DNA of 64,000 bases from Pseudoalteromonas carrageenovora IAM 12662 (GTDB lineage: Bacteria > Pseudomonadota > Gammaproteobacteria > Enterobacterales > Alteromonadaceae). A program made the position numbers and the translations under genes. The notes under the pieces were generated by a model, which saw only the letters and a program-made list of their open reading frames with translations, did no database searches and was not told the DNA's origin. Of this stretch, positions 46,324 to 56,391 are shown piece by piece; the first letter of the stretch is position 1; each line of letters starts with the position of its first letter. Location: positions 62,001 through 126,000 of the forward strand of contig NZ_LT965930.1 in assembly GCF_900239935.1 (NCBI RefSeq), written 5' to 3'.

Positions 46324-47223
46324 ATGGAAAAAGTATTTGCAGTTTTAGTTGATGGTGAGAATTTTAAATCAGAAGCCTTTCCACGGGTGCTAGCCGAAGT
46401 TGAAAAGCACGGTTCAGTAGCGCTGAAGTGGGTATACGCTGACTGGACGAACGGTTGCAGTAAATCATGGGAGAATGTTCTGGAGATAACCGCCTCTCGG
46501 CCCAAACAACAGTTTCACTATACTAAAAAAGATGATGCTGACCATGCCTTGATTATGGACGCAATAGAGTTAATTAATAATAACAAGCGTATAAACTCTG
46601 TGTGTTTGGTTACCAGTGATGGCGGTTTCGCTAGTTTAGCTCAACGTATAAGAGAATACGGTATTTACAGTATGGTTATAGGTGAGAAAAAATCACCCAA
46701 GAGATTAATTAGGGCTTGTGAAAACTTTGTCGATATAAATAACATAGATTTTGACGATATAATTGAAACTGACAAAGATCTTGATTTAGAGGCTTTATTA
46801 ATTAAAGCATATAACCGTGCCGAAATTGATGGAGAAGCTTACCTAGGGAATTTTGGAACTGCAATCAAACGAATTGACCCCTCTTTCGACTATCGTAATT
46901 ATCAAGTTGCTAGTCTCAAGAAACTTATAAAAAGCTGTGATGATATTTTCCATATTACCCAAGAGACTAATGATCGCTTTTATTTCACTCTTAAGATGAA
47001 ATTAGAAGGTGTCGAAGGCAAGCTTACCAAATGTTTTAAAGGTCAAGGGTATGGTTTTGCTAATTATAATAAAAGTAAGTTTTTTGTTCATAAAAGTGAA
47101 TTCATTAACCCTGAAGATTGGAAGAATGTAAATCCAGGCTCAATAATCAAGTTCCAATTTGACGAGAAAAATTCGAAAAATGGGAATGAGATCCGTGCTT
47201 TAAATATATCCATCGCTAGTTAA
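46324..47223 (+). CDS. NYN-domain putative RNase with LOTUS and cold-shock-like domains
   Basis: 299 residues. The N-terminal NYN/PIN-like nuclease domain (about 1-140) shows VLVDGENFK, KKDDADHALIMDAIEL and VTSDGGFASLAQRIREYG, giving the acidic residues for metal binding. A middle OST-HTH/LOTUS-type domain (about 150-225, LIKAYNRAEIDGEAYLGNFG) is expected to bind RNA. The C-terminal segment (about 232-297, GKLTKCFKGQGYGFA, FFVHKSEF) resembles a cold-shock OB fold. It probably cuts or processes RNA. NYN plus LOTUS is common in bacteria; the added OB part is not. Confidence 0.75.
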   Translation: MEKVFAVLVDGENFKSEAFPRVLAEVEKHGSVALKWVYADWTNGCSKSWENVLEITASRPKQQFHYTKKDDADHALIMDAIELINNNKRINSVCLVTSDGGFASLAQRIREYGIYSMVIGEKKSPKRLIRACENFVDINNIDFDDIIETDKDLDLEALLIKAYNRAEIDGEAYLGNFGTAIKRIDPSFDYRNYQVASLKKLIKSCDDIFHITQETNDRFYFTLKMKLEGVEGKLTKCFKGQGYGFANYNKSKFFVHKSEFINPEDWKNVNPGSIIKFQFDEKNSKNGNEIRALNISIAS

Positions 47224-47624
47224 CTAAACAGCCATAACAATGCTTTTCGACTATATTTTTGGCTTATGTCATCTATAGTCGTAAGCCCAACTACTTTTTT
47301 ATAGTAAAAAACAAGCCGTAGTATTTATAACAATAAATATCTTTAGGCTACCCATTTCACATAGTTGAGGTTAGAGCGAGTAGCGGACGGTCGGGTAAAC
47401 TCGTTTTTGGACATTTCTGAGTTAGATCATCAGCTCTATTTTTTGGCTTCAAATAACCTCTGATATTGCAAATAACCAGTACTCGTTGCTGAGGCTGACA
47501 GTTTTTCGCTCGTTATTGGACAAAAAGAGCTTAAGGTTATTATATTAATCAATGGTAATACTCATTAGATTTTGTAGGGGAAACGAGGGAACTTAGCTGA
47601 TTACCTCGCCCTGATTAACATTAG
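47224..47624. other. Gap with dispersed repeat copy 3
   Basis: Contains the dispersed repeat at about 47374-47425 (GCGGACGGTCGGGTAAACTC then GTTTTTGGACA, and GAGTTAG further on). No gene recognised in the 400 bp. Confidence 0.55.
47374..47425 (+). repeat. Dispersed intergenic repeat, copy 3
   Basis: Same core as 5393 and 34968, with the flanking GAGCGAGTAGC in front. Confidence 0.55.
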
Positions 47625-50600
47625 CTAGTACTGGTCAAGACTAAAATTATATTCATCAATATTGAAATCATCATAGTGATTTTCTCGAGTTAAAACTGAT
47701 ACAGAACAGAGATAAATATCTGGCTTATCTTGTAACTCTCTTTCTAACCATGCATTATTATTGTGATCGAATATGGTACACGTGCCATAAAGTGATTTGA
47801 TTTTTTTGGGGTGAGATAAAGAATGTACTGAAGGCCAAAATATAGATTCTGCAATCTGTTTCTCACCCAAAAAAAGTGATGTTTGAAAAGCATTATGCTT
47901 AGCGCTGATTTTTTCATCAGTAAGCGGTATATACAGCCCTCTCGATTCAAGATCAATTTGCCAATACCCTATCCTTGTAAGAGGATGAATAGTACCAAAT
48001 AATGGGTGGCAGTTATCATACTTACTGTAAGAGCTAAGTTTGATCTTAAATTGTAAATCAGTCCTTAGTTTATCTCCAAAACTAAATCCAATATCACCAC
48101 GTGATATATTAAAATCCACATCATATTGATTTGTTTTTTTCGCTAAAAGAATCGTTATATCGATCCACTTGTTTGAATCAATCTTGAGAGGAAACGACAA
48201 CGCTCCAAGATCCAAAACCTCACTATAATTAGTTATACAATTACCTAAATATTTACGTATATTACTTTCAGATACATCTTGACCAAACTCCCATTCAGGT
48301 AGCCAAACTGGCTTATTCTGAATAGATGTTACATATACAGGCTCTACAGGAAAAGCAAGAGTAGAAACAGATTCTGAATAATCACGAGGCATGCCAAATA
48401 CGTTTTCCGCTATATTTAGAACATTGAGAAATGCTGACCGACCTCGATGACTATTACGAGTAAAAAAATTACCAGTACTTTTACGATCACTACTCAGGAA
48501 ATAATCAATATTATCCCAACGAGGTTTTATTCGCTCACAACTGCTTATCCATTCTGAGTGATATAAAATCAAGAAAGGAATTCCAGTTTTTTCTTCTAGA
48601 TTTTCTAATTCAGAATGGAAAGCTAGTGGTACTTCGGTTCCTTGCGCTTTCTGAAAGCCAAAATCATTTGCATAATCATTAAAATCAGGTACGAGTTCTT
48701 TTGCATATTCACCATAGCCATCAATTTTCGACAGTATTACATCTAAAATCATATCTGAGAGTCTAGAGCGAGCTTTTATATAAAAAGCTATATTTTCTTT
48801 TGCTTCATAGCCTTTCTGCTTTGCCAACCAGAATACCACTAGTATTTCAACAACTTCTGATTCTAATAATTTTCTTGCTAATTCAGCAAGCAATAGCCTC
48901 TCGATGTTAACTGTATGAGTTTTGTCACAGAGTAAACCAGCTATTTGGCTAGCAACTTGGAGTTTAATTTTAGGTACAGGCCAGGCAAGTCGACTAATCA
49001 ATATATTTGCATTTTTTAAATCTTCGGATTCCCCAACCACCCATGACCAATTAGGTTGTACTAAAGGTAAATTAGCAGTTTCTTTTTCAATTTCACAAAT
49101 CATTGATAAAGCTAATGAATTAGCTTCATCTACTCTATTAGCTTCGGCTAAGAGGAATGCTAATGTTTTATTAGGGATGATTAAATTACCTACCTCTTTG
49201 CTCCAAGGATCAATCTGAGTGGTAGTTTTAGACAAGAATTCATTAACTCTGCTTGGATAATGTTTAGCCACCTTTTTAAGTCTATCAAATGAAGCTTCTG
49301 AAGTCTCATACCAAGAAGACCAACCTCGCATTTCGACTTGAGCTTTCACAAGTACGTTAAACGCTTTCCGAGGTCCATATATTTGTCTACAACTAACAAA
49401 TAAAGGGTCTAGAAGATATTTAGAATTCCCTAGATCTAGCTCTTTTTCCAATAAAATAGAATATAGATGATTTACTAACTCTGACTCTTCTCCTCTAGTA
49501 AGCCAGAAGTTATACCACATTAAATAAAATTCTTTCGAAGGTCGGCAAGTTAACAGAATATCAAATTGGCTAGGAAGATAATCAGCAGGATTTAACTTAC
49601 TTTCATCCTTCGCTACATCTTCTTCTTTATTTTCGTCTATGGAAATTTCAATACCAGAGCGGTTTAACTCGTCAATTATATTTTGAGCAGATAAATCCCC
49701 ATCACCTGCTCGACTCGATATGATTTTCAACTGGTCATTCGTTAACCCAGTGAAAGAAAGTGCTTTCGCGAAAATTGATGAAAGATCTGTGTACTTCAAA
49801 AAGTATTCAAGAGAAGTATCTGCGTGATACCACTCTCCGTCATTGACTTCTTGATTGTATTTTGAAGCTATTGCAGAAATATTGTATTTAGCGCTAATCC
49901 TAGCAATATCAGATAAAGCAAACCGAGTATGGTCACCATCAGTAAACTCGCACACATTAAAGGCTAAAGGAGCTACCCGCTCTAATAAATTGACAGCCTT
50001 GTCAAGATCTCTATCCGCAATGTATTCTATAGCTTCTATAGTATCATTAATCGTCATGTCTTTATGGTGTACATAGCCTAATACGTAATCCCATGACAGC
50101 TTAGTGTGCCATTTCATCGAATCATAATTAGCATGACGTAAAGCAATTGAAGCTAGTTCCACATTTCTATTTGTTCTTGCATTCGTATCCTCTAATGTAT
50201 GAGCTTGGTGAGTAATATCTTTTTCAATTAATAGATTTACAGCTTCATCAGTAAGTAAGTTGTCTCCACTCTCATAGTACCAAAGCCTAAACCATTCAAT
50301 GTCTAATACATCAATTTCGAATGCATTTTTTAATATGGTATAATCAATCTTACTTCGACTGAACACTACTGCACAATTTGCTGCGATACGTATCCAATCT
50401 CGCTTAAATTTAATATCTTCTCGCCTTATGTTCCAATTTGTTGAGGTGCTTTCTTCTATAGCAGTGCTCATGAAACATAAGTCATCAAAAGTTACTTCTC
50501 CGTGTTCTATAAAAATCTCAGAGAACATATCAGCAAAAATACAAAGCTGTTTGTAATATTTAGACAGATCGATTCGTTCACGTTCTACGTTTACAGAAAG

Positions 50601-53393
50601 CCAGCAGAAGTCACCACTGGCATTTAAGCGAACAAGTAAACTTTCATAAAACCACTCATCGTAAGAAACTTTAGGCGTTATATTACCCCCCCCGACACTG
50701 TAGATTGTAGAGATTGGTAGTTGTTTAACTTTACCTACTTCCTTATATAAGATTGATAGATGACTATGTTTAAAATTATTAAATTCTTTCCAAGCTGTTA
50801 AATCTACCTCTTCCACAATACTTAACATGATCGTCGCAGTTTCGATTAAATATTTAGTGTTTTCATTGGTAACCTTACTATGCAACTTGATTAATAATCT
50901 TAAGTCACCCTTAATTTTTAAAGCAGTAATAAACTCATTTATATATTCGGTAGGCCATTTAAGTATGTGTTCATTATTGCTTAACCATGCTCCATCAAAA
51001 CACTCTGTTATCACAGATGCTCGAATAAGAAGTAAATCGTCAGAACGGCTATTACTTTGCATTCTCGAGCTATATATATCTAATTCACTGCGGTGACGAC
51101 TAAGGGCTAGTTCAGTAATTTTTTTAGCATTATATTCATCCTCTCTATACCAAAGAGTAATTGCTAAGATAGACAGCATCTTAGGTGAATACTCAGCTTT
51201 CATTGCTATTAGTTCATTTATCAAACACGAAGGAGCAGAAACTAAACTGCTTATCTTCAATTTTGATAAGTCCTCGAGCTGAAAATTTGGACCATTAATC
51301 AACCGCGCTTTTAAAGAACGATGGCTATAAGCTTCATCGAACTTAAACTCCATAAACGCATAATGCTCCGCGCATTCAAGTAATCTTAAAATACTACTGT
51401 CATCATAACCTTCAGATAATCGTTCAAGTACCCACGTTCTAGTTATGCCTTCTCTAAGAGGTATTTCGTCACCTAAACGTCCTTTACATAGCCAAAGCCA
51501 GCATGCATTAATATGTTCTGGAGCACTATTTTCAAGCCAATGACATACTTTGGGTAAGAGCTTATCAACTCTAGCTTCATGTTCAGCAACGGTTTTAACA
51601 AATACAATTAAACTTTCATGAAAAGGTCTCAAGCCAGATAATGAATCATGAAGTAAATGTACAACGCTATCAACACTAGGAGTGTTAAGAGGGTTCTCTT
51701 CCAACAGGTCAGAAAATGAATTCTGTGGCCAAAGAAAATTAAAGTCACAGCATAAGTGTAAAATATCTTTTTGAGGACCATTCAATGTACGCCAAATCGA
51801 TTTGTAATAAGTTTCAATTTTACCGTCTTCACATGGAGGAAGCTGTTCTATTGCATATTTAGAAAGCCCATTTCCTGACGAGATTAAATATTCACAGGAA
51901 TATATAACATGCAGTGGGTAACCATTTGTAATTGATGTGAGAGCTTCGGCAGACTCGTTTAAAACTTCACCTTTGATTTCCTCATGGAACGTTTGCTTAA
52001 GACGATTTGATTTTAATTGATACTCCAAATAGCATTTTATTGCATTACCTGTCATTGCAGGTAACTCATCCCATTCACTTTTTGGGCATTCTCTAATCAA
52101 TGAATCTGGCAGCATGGCTTCATTTACAGGTTGCGTGCCTATAACTAAAACAACATTATCATGGGTGGGAATTAACTGATTGAATAACTCATCAAGTGGT
52201 TTTTTGTTTTTATTATTATCCCGCCACACATGATCTAAACCATCGATAATAACCACAAAAGGAGTTTTGTTTTTTTTGTTAAAATCGCCACATTCTTTTA
52301 ACGCTAAATTTAAATTTTCCGATTCATATTTATTTAAATCTACAACATCATATTTACTCGTAATTTGAGTCATCAAATCTTCAGAAACTATCCTTGGACT
52401 TAAACGGTCATTGGTTCGATCGTCTAACGAAAGAAAATAGTGGTGTCTCACATATGGGATTTTATGCTCTTTTAATTCCTCACAGAAATAACTTAAATAA
52501 GTGCTTTTCCCCTTACCAGGGGAGCCTGTAAGTACATGTATATTCGATTCAAGTTGGATGATTTTTTGTAGAAAATATTGGTGAAAATCTTCATCCGGTA
52601 ACACATAGTGCTCTGGAATAATAAAACTTTGAGGTATTGGTTCTGGACGTTTCGTAGATATCACGCCCCTTATATCTTCGAGCGTAATCCAACCACCTTC
52701 AGTCGGCTGATTTTTAAATTTAGACCAGTCCCTAGATTTATTAATTAGGCGGTGTACGCCAGCCTCATCGGTTAACTTTCTTAATGATTCTTCTATATCG
52801 ATACTTAATGTTTTATAACTTAGGTCACTGTGATGAACGTCTAGAACAGAAAATAAGAGTCTAGCTTTTTCTTCACTACCAAGTTGCACTACTATTTCAT
52901 CTTGTGTTTCTATTGGTATTAGATCGTAAATAATTTTATTATCATTTAACGCACATTCAACGTCTCTTTCTGGTATTTTGTTCGTGAGTAAAATAACGTT
53001 TTCTGTGTTTTCAATTGAAATATCATCAATTGCATCTGAAAATTTTTGAAGTAAAGTACGTGACCTTTCCGTTTTTCCACTTTTTTTCAGTAACCACTCC
53101 CAAGAAAGCAGATTATTATCAGTATTTGGGGTGAATTTCACTTGTATATAATCACGCTTTAAATTTTGTCGCTCACAAACGATGTCATCAATACCTTGGG
53201 GAATACAGTCTTCAGAGTCATCGACCTCGAAACCAATGCGCTTGTATCTAGTTGGAGAATTTAACCAACTAGCTAACAATTTAACACCATGTAGTGTTTG
53301 ATATTCATATCCTGTATAAGTTATTGCGCTTGATTTGACCTCGAACATGCCACTTCCTAAGGTTTTACTGAAATTAATAAAAACATTATACAT
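47625..53393 (-). CDS. Cap4-type nuclease / STAND NTPase, Avs-like defence protein
   Basis: 1922 residues. The N-terminal domain (about 15-190) reads as a Cap4/DUF4297 PD-(D/E)XK nuclease, with GYEYQTLHGVKLLASWL, GIDDIVCER and YIQVKF. A P-loop NTPase follows: Walker A GSPGKGKST at 290-298 and Walker B FVVIIDGLD with Asp 384. The remaining ~1400 residues are helical-repeat-like with a beta-rich C-terminal part (after about 1600). This nuclease-NTPase-long-sensor plan is that of antiviral STAND (Avs) proteins, which recognise conserved phage proteins and then degrade DNA. It has no partner gene, as usual for Avs. The trigger and Avs type cannot be read off by eye. Confidence 0.75.
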   Translation of the reverse strand: MYNVFINFSKTLGSGMFEVKSSAITYTGYEYQTLHGVKLLASWLNSPTRYKRIGFEVDDSEDCIPQGIDDIVCERQNLKRDYIQVKFTPNTDNNLLSWEWLLKKSGKTERSRTLLQKFSDAIDDISIENTENVILLTNKIPERDVECALNDNKIIYDLIPIETQDEIVVQLGSEEKARLLFSVLDVHHSDLSYKTLSIDIEESLRKLTDEAGVHRLINKSRDWSKFKNQPTEGGWITLEDIRGVISTKRPEPIPQSFIIPEHYVLPDEDFHQYFLQKIIQLESNIHVLTGSPGKGKSTYLSYFCEELKEHKIPYVRHHYFLSLDDRTNDRLSPRIVSEDLMTQITSKYDVVDLNKYESENLNLALKECGDFNKKNKTPFVVIIDGLDHVWRDNNKNKKPLDELFNQLIPTHDNVVLVIGTQPVNEAMLPDSLIRECPKSEWDELPAMTGNAIKCYLEYQLKSNRLKQTFHEEIKGEVLNESAEALTSITNGYPLHVIYSCEYLISSGNGLSKYAIEQLPPCEDGKIETYYKSIWRTLNGPQKDILHLCCDFNFLWPQNSFSDLLEENPLNTPSVDSVVHLLHDSLSGLRPFHESLIVFVKTVAEHEARVDKLLPKVCHWLENSAPEHINACWLWLCKGRLGDEIPLREGITRTWVLERLSEGYDDSSILRLLECAEHYAFMEFKFDEAYSHRSLKARLINGPNFQLEDLSKLKISSLVSAPSCLINELIAMKAEYSPKMLSILAITLWYREDEYNAKKITELALSRHRSELDIYSSRMQSNSRSDDLLLIRASVITECFDGAWLSNNEHILKWPTEYINEFITALKIKGDLRLLIKLHSKVTNENTKYLIETATIMLSIVEEVDLTAWKEFNNFKHSHLSILYKEVGKVKQLPISTIYSVGGGNITPKVSYDEWFYESLLVRLNASGDFCWLSVNVERERIDLSKYYKQLCIFADMFSEIFIEHGEVTFDDLCFMSTAIEESTSTNWNIRREDIKFKRDWIRIAANCAVVFSRSKIDYTILKNAFEIDVLDIEWFRLWYYESGDNLLTDEAVNLLIEKDITHQAHTLEDTNARTNRNVELASIALRHANYDSMKWHTKLSWDYVLGYVHHKDMTINDTIEAIEYIADRDLDKAVNLLERVAPLAFNVCEFTDGDHTRFALSDIARISAKYNISAIASKYNQEVNDGEWYHADTSLEYFLKYTDLSSIFAKALSFTGLTNDQLKIISSRAGDGDLSAQNIIDELNRSGIEISIDENKEEDVAKDESKLNPADYLPSQFDILLTCRPSKEFYLMWYNFWLTRGEESELVNHLYSILLEKELDLGNSKYLLDPLFVSCRQIYGPRKAFNVLVKAQVEMRGWSSWYETSEASFDRLKKVAKHYPSRVNEFLSKTTTQIDPWSKEVGNLIIPNKTLAFLLAEANRVDEANSLALSMICEIEKETANLPLVQPNWSWVVGESEDLKNANILISRLAWPVPKIKLQVASQIAGLLCDKTHTVNIERLLLAELARKLLESEVVEILVVFWLAKQKGYEAKENIAFYIKARSRLSDMILDVILSKIDGYGEYAKELVPDFNDYANDFGFQKAQGTEVPLAFHSELENLEEKTGIPFLILYHSEWISSCERIKPRWDNIDYFLSSDRKSTGNFFTRNSHRGRSAFLNVLNIAENVFGMPRDYSESVSTLAFPVEPVYVTSIQNKPVWLPEWEFGQDVSESNIRKYLGNCITNYSEVLDLGALSFPLKIDSNKWIDITILLAKKTNQYDVDFNISRGDIGFSFGDKLRTDLQFKIKLSSYSKYDNCHPLFGTIHPLTRIGYWQIDLESRGLYIPLTDEKISAKHNAFQTSLFLGEKQIAESIFWPSVHSLSHPKKIKSLYGTCTIFDHNNNAWLERELQDKPDIYLCSVSVLTRENHYDDFNIDEYNFSLDQY

Positions 53394-53583
53394 TGATTAA
53401 TAGTCGTAAATAATCAAAGTTATACTGATGTTCCCTCGATTCTGTGAGCACCTTACATACATGAGAAAAACTTGGTCAAATTGCGGCTTGTTGAAATGAG
53501 ACATTAATCAGTCTAAACACAGAAAGGGGCAAAGGTGAGCCAGCGTTGATCTGGCTGACTCGAAGACGGACAAAACTGTTAAA

Positions 53584-55026
53584 TCATGCGGCATCACTAA
53601 GACGGAGGCTTTCGTAATAGTCTTCCGCCAGAGCGGTCATTTTGAACTGAGCATCTACTCCAGCGATCTTTTCAACGGCATCTTTAATTTCCTCTAGATC
53701 GACACTGAAGAACTCCTTACGAATGTTAACTGCATTAACACGTTGAGAATGGAATTCACGGTGCAAAGCTGTTTCGAGTGCAGGTGCATCATCAGTATAA
53801 ATCATGGCATGTACGTCAAATGGGAATGGTACACTGGCATCACCAAGCTCTTTAACTCTGTCCATAGGCTCTAGCCTACGCGTTAAACCTATCTTGTAAA
53901 CATCTTCTCCAAAGGAACCAATGTTACTTATCACGTACACATGGCCCTTACGAGTTTGTTCCGCCATACTCTTGGCACGTTCTTCTTTGGCTTCAGCTTC
54001 GGCCAATTGCAGCTCTAGAATGGCTATTCTTTGTTCCATTTCACTACGTTCTTGTTCATTAGCTTGAGCAAGCTCTTGCTGAGCTTTATCAAGAAGGTTT
54101 CGATACATTTTTTCTTCTTTCTCAGCTTCAGCAATAGCTTTTTCAAACTCCTTTATTGCTCTCTGCTCTTCACGAATTTGCTCTTTGATGAGCTTCTGCT
54201 CGGCAATTTCTTCCTGCTTCTTCAGGGTATATTGATACTGAAGCTTACATTCTTCGAATTTTAGTTCGATGTAGTCAATATCAAAGCCACACTCCATTGT
54301 CGCAGCTGACTTTTCTAGATTGTTTGCTAGTTTCTCGATTCGTTCCAGCGTACGACCAAATGAGCTTGGTGAAACCTTGCCAATAAGCATGTCACATTCA
54401 ATATTGAACGCAGTTAGCATTAGCTTAACTTGACCATTGAGGATTTTTTTATTCAAAGACTTATCATTAGAAATAACGGTCGTTTCAGGGAAGGTGACTG
54501 CGGTTTTCGCTTTAATCATGTCTTTTTGCTGCTGCCGTATGTCTTTGATCTCTTCAGAATAGCGAGTTGATGTTTCGTAGAGATATTGTGGCATTTCAAA
54601 ATGACCATGAGCAGTATATTCATCGAGTCGTGAATACAAGTCTATCCCACCCATAAGCTCGTTCAGATCCTGTTCGCTCTTTTCAATATTGGCATTAAGT
54701 TCATTTAGAGTGTTTTGGGCCGCGTCAAGAGACTGTTGCTGCTCTAGAATACTAACTTTAAGAGAGTCATCTTGTCCTTTCAAAGCTTGTAGGTCGGCAG
54801 TTTCAGCGTTAATTTTGGAAAGCGCCTGCTTTGCTATCTCATTAGTTTGCTGAAGAGATTCATTTGCTTTCTTTAATGTCTCGTGCTCTTCTTTGGCTTT
54901 CTTTAACGCTTCATCTATTGACTTGTACTGTCCAACTTTTTTATCCGCAGAGCGTTTCGTCACTATATAGGTCAGCAAAACTGCTAACAAAGATATGCCT
55001 GCTAATATCAGTAAATTATTATCCAT
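53584..55026 (-). CDS. DUF4041 / GIY-YIG (T5orf172) nuclease-domain protein
   Basis: 480 residues. One N-terminal membrane segment (about 5-21) is followed by a long coiled coil (30-130), a DUF4041-like middle (about 135-270), a second coiled coil rich in E/K (260-355), and a C-terminal GIY-YIG domain. The last shows HVYVISNIGSFGEDVYKIGLTRR (read as H-VYVIS and VYKIGLTRR), ALETALHREF and RKEFFSVD. DUF4041/GIY-YIG proteins occur in phage and defence islands. It probably cuts DNA at the membrane; target unknown. It follows a small basic gene with 3 bp between. Confidence 0.75.
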   Translation of the reverse strand: MDNNLLILAGISLLAVLLTYIVTKRSADKKVGQYKSIDEALKKAKEEHETLKKANESLQQTNEIAKQALSKINAETADLQALKGQDDSLKVSILEQQQSLDAAQNTLNELNANIEKSEQDLNELMGGIDLYSRLDEYTAHGHFEMPQYLYETSTRYSEEIKDIRQQQKDMIKAKTAVTFPETTVISNDKSLNKKILNGQVKLMLTAFNIECDMLIGKVSPSSFGRTLERIEKLANNLEKSAATMECGFDIDYIELKFEECKLQYQYTLKKQEEIAEQKLIKEQIREEQRAIKEFEKAIAEAEKEEKMYRNLLDKAQQELAQANEQERSEMEQRIAILELQLAEAEAKEERAKSMAEQTRKGHVYVISNIGSFGEDVYKIGLTRRLEPMDRVKELGDASVPFPFDVHAMIYTDDAPALETALHREFHSQRVNAVNIRKEFFSVDLEEIKDAVEKIAGVDAQFKMTALAEDYYESLRLSDAA

Positions 55027-55029
55027 TGT

Positions 55030-55344
55030 TTACCTTAAAACCTCTTGTATGAATTGCTTTCTAAGTGCGGCTCGTTCTTCGCAGCGGTCTTGGTACTCTT
55101 CATTTGCATTTGATAGCGCATTTTTAAATGCTTGCTTTGCTGCGGATTGTTGCTGTCTTACTTGCCGCTTTAGTTCTCGCTGAGCTTCACGCACACCTTT
55201 TTCATGCTCTCTAAGTGCTTGAGCTTCAGCACGTTGCCGAGCTTTCTCTCTACGCTGAGTTTCGCGGGCGGCTTGTTTGTTGGCCCTATCTATAGCTTTA
55301 ACAACCTTTATAGCCGTCCTTAAACCACTTCCTCGTCTGGCCAA
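55030..55344 (-). CDS. Basic, coiled-coil small protein (104 aa)
   Basis: Nearly all R, K, E, A and Q; predicted one long charged helix (AIDRANKQAARETQRREKAR and similar). Possibly nucleic-acid binding or a partner of the downstream DUF4041/GIY-YIG protein, with which it forms an operon. Not a known family. Confidence 0.6.
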   Translation of the reverse strand: MARRGSGLRTAIKVVKAIDRANKQAARETQRREKARQRAEAQALREHEKGVREAQRELKRQVRQQQSAAKQAFKNALSNANEEYQDRCEERAALRKQFIQEVLR

Positions 55345-55574
55345 TGCATTTCTCCTCTAAGCAAATTAGAATTATGCTTCCGATGCTAGCACAACAAAAT
55401 TGGAAGGGTTACATTGAAATCAAACAGATTACATAAAGTCTATAGCTATGAGAGCGCTAAGGTTTCAAATATCTATGTTTCTTATAGGCAGATTAGCTCC
55501 TTGTTTTGAGTTAGAAAAAATATTCCAAATGATGGCATGGGGAGTAATGGCTCATGCAGTCGCTGACTAATCTT
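55345..55574. other. Gap between GIY-YIG operon and recombinase copy B
   Basis: 230 bp including the promoter of the minus-strand operon. Nothing else recognised. Confidence 0.4.
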
Positions 55575-56264
55575 GGGGCAAAGGCAGCATAAGAACACAG
55601 CCTGCGCAAAATCAACAATCGGTTTCTCTCGATATTTTAATGGCGTCTTCAATCTCTATTCCCAAATATCTGATGGTGTTATCAATTTTTGTATGACCAA
55701 GTAGTAACTGAACGGCACGTATATTTTTGGTTCGAGCATAAACCAAAGTCGCTTTGGTTCTTCGCATTGAGTGAGTTCCATAAAGGTCAGAATCAAGTCC
55801 TAATTGCTCAGCCCAGCTCCTGATGATAGACCTGTAATATGAATAGCTTATTGGTTGATTAGAGCGACGTATACTCCGAAACAAATAATCACTGGGTTGC
55901 AATTTAACTTCTTGAATCCAATGGATAATACTGTGTTGTGTTCTCGGAGTTATCTCAAATTGAACTTCGATCCCAGTTTTCTTCTGCGTTAATTGAACCC
56001 TTTCAAATACTTGATCGAGAGTAGTGACGTCTCGAACTTTTAAAGAGAGTAAGTCACATGATCTTAGCTTGCTATCTATAGCCAAATTAAGTAAAGCTAA
56101 TTGCATCAAGTTGTTTTGAATCTCAATTCGAGTGCGAATACGCCAAATCTCTTCAAGCTTGAAAGGACGTTTCACACCAGTAGCATTGTGGTTTAGTTCT
56201 GGTTTCATAGTGACCTCCTATTTAAAAGTCACTATGAGGATAGTGGATGTATTACTGATTAGGA
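55575..56264 (-). repeat. Recombinase-containing long repeat, copy B (inverted)
   Basis: Inverted relative to 39235-39923. The match includes ~55 bp of upstream sequence up to the CTAATCAGTAATACAT motif and a short downstream GCTGCCTTTGCCCC. Confidence 0.85.
55612..56208 (-). CDS. Short tyrosine recombinase (copy B)
   Basis: 198 residues, about 95% identical to copy A, with all catalytic residues kept (R in SKLRSC, HSMRR, LLGHTK, Y in TIRYLG). Facing the opposite way from copy A, it closes the island. Differences at residues 63-120 (VTTLDQV, THSIIHW) hint at independent drift rather than a very recent duplication. Confidence 0.85.
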   Translation of the reverse strand: MKPELNHNATGVKRPFKLEEIWRIRTRIEIQNNLMQLALLNLAIDSKLRSCDLLSLKVRDVTTLDQVFERVQLTQKKTGIEVQFEITPRTQHSIIHWIQEVKLQPSDYLFRSIRRSNQPISYSYYRSIIRSWAEQLGLDSDLYGTHSMRRTKATLVYARTKNIRAVQLLLGHTKIDNTIRYLGIEIEDAIKISRETDC

Positions 56265-56356
56265 TTTGGACAGAAATGAGTCAGTGATTTTGATAAATTA
56301 GTGACTCTTTAATAACTTAAACTATAAAAACTAGCTAAACGGTGGAAAAAAATTTA

Positions 56357-56385
56357 TTGAGCCTCGAACTCCGAAAATGTACTAT
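56357..56385 (+). promoter_or_regulatory. Candidate promoter of the RT-associated non-coding RNA
   Basis: TTGAGC (56357-56362) and TACTAT (56380-56385) with 17 bp between are each 4/6 matches to sigma-70 boxes. They would start transcription near 56392, just before the structured RNA. Confidence 0.45.
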
Positions 56386-56391
56386 ACACAC

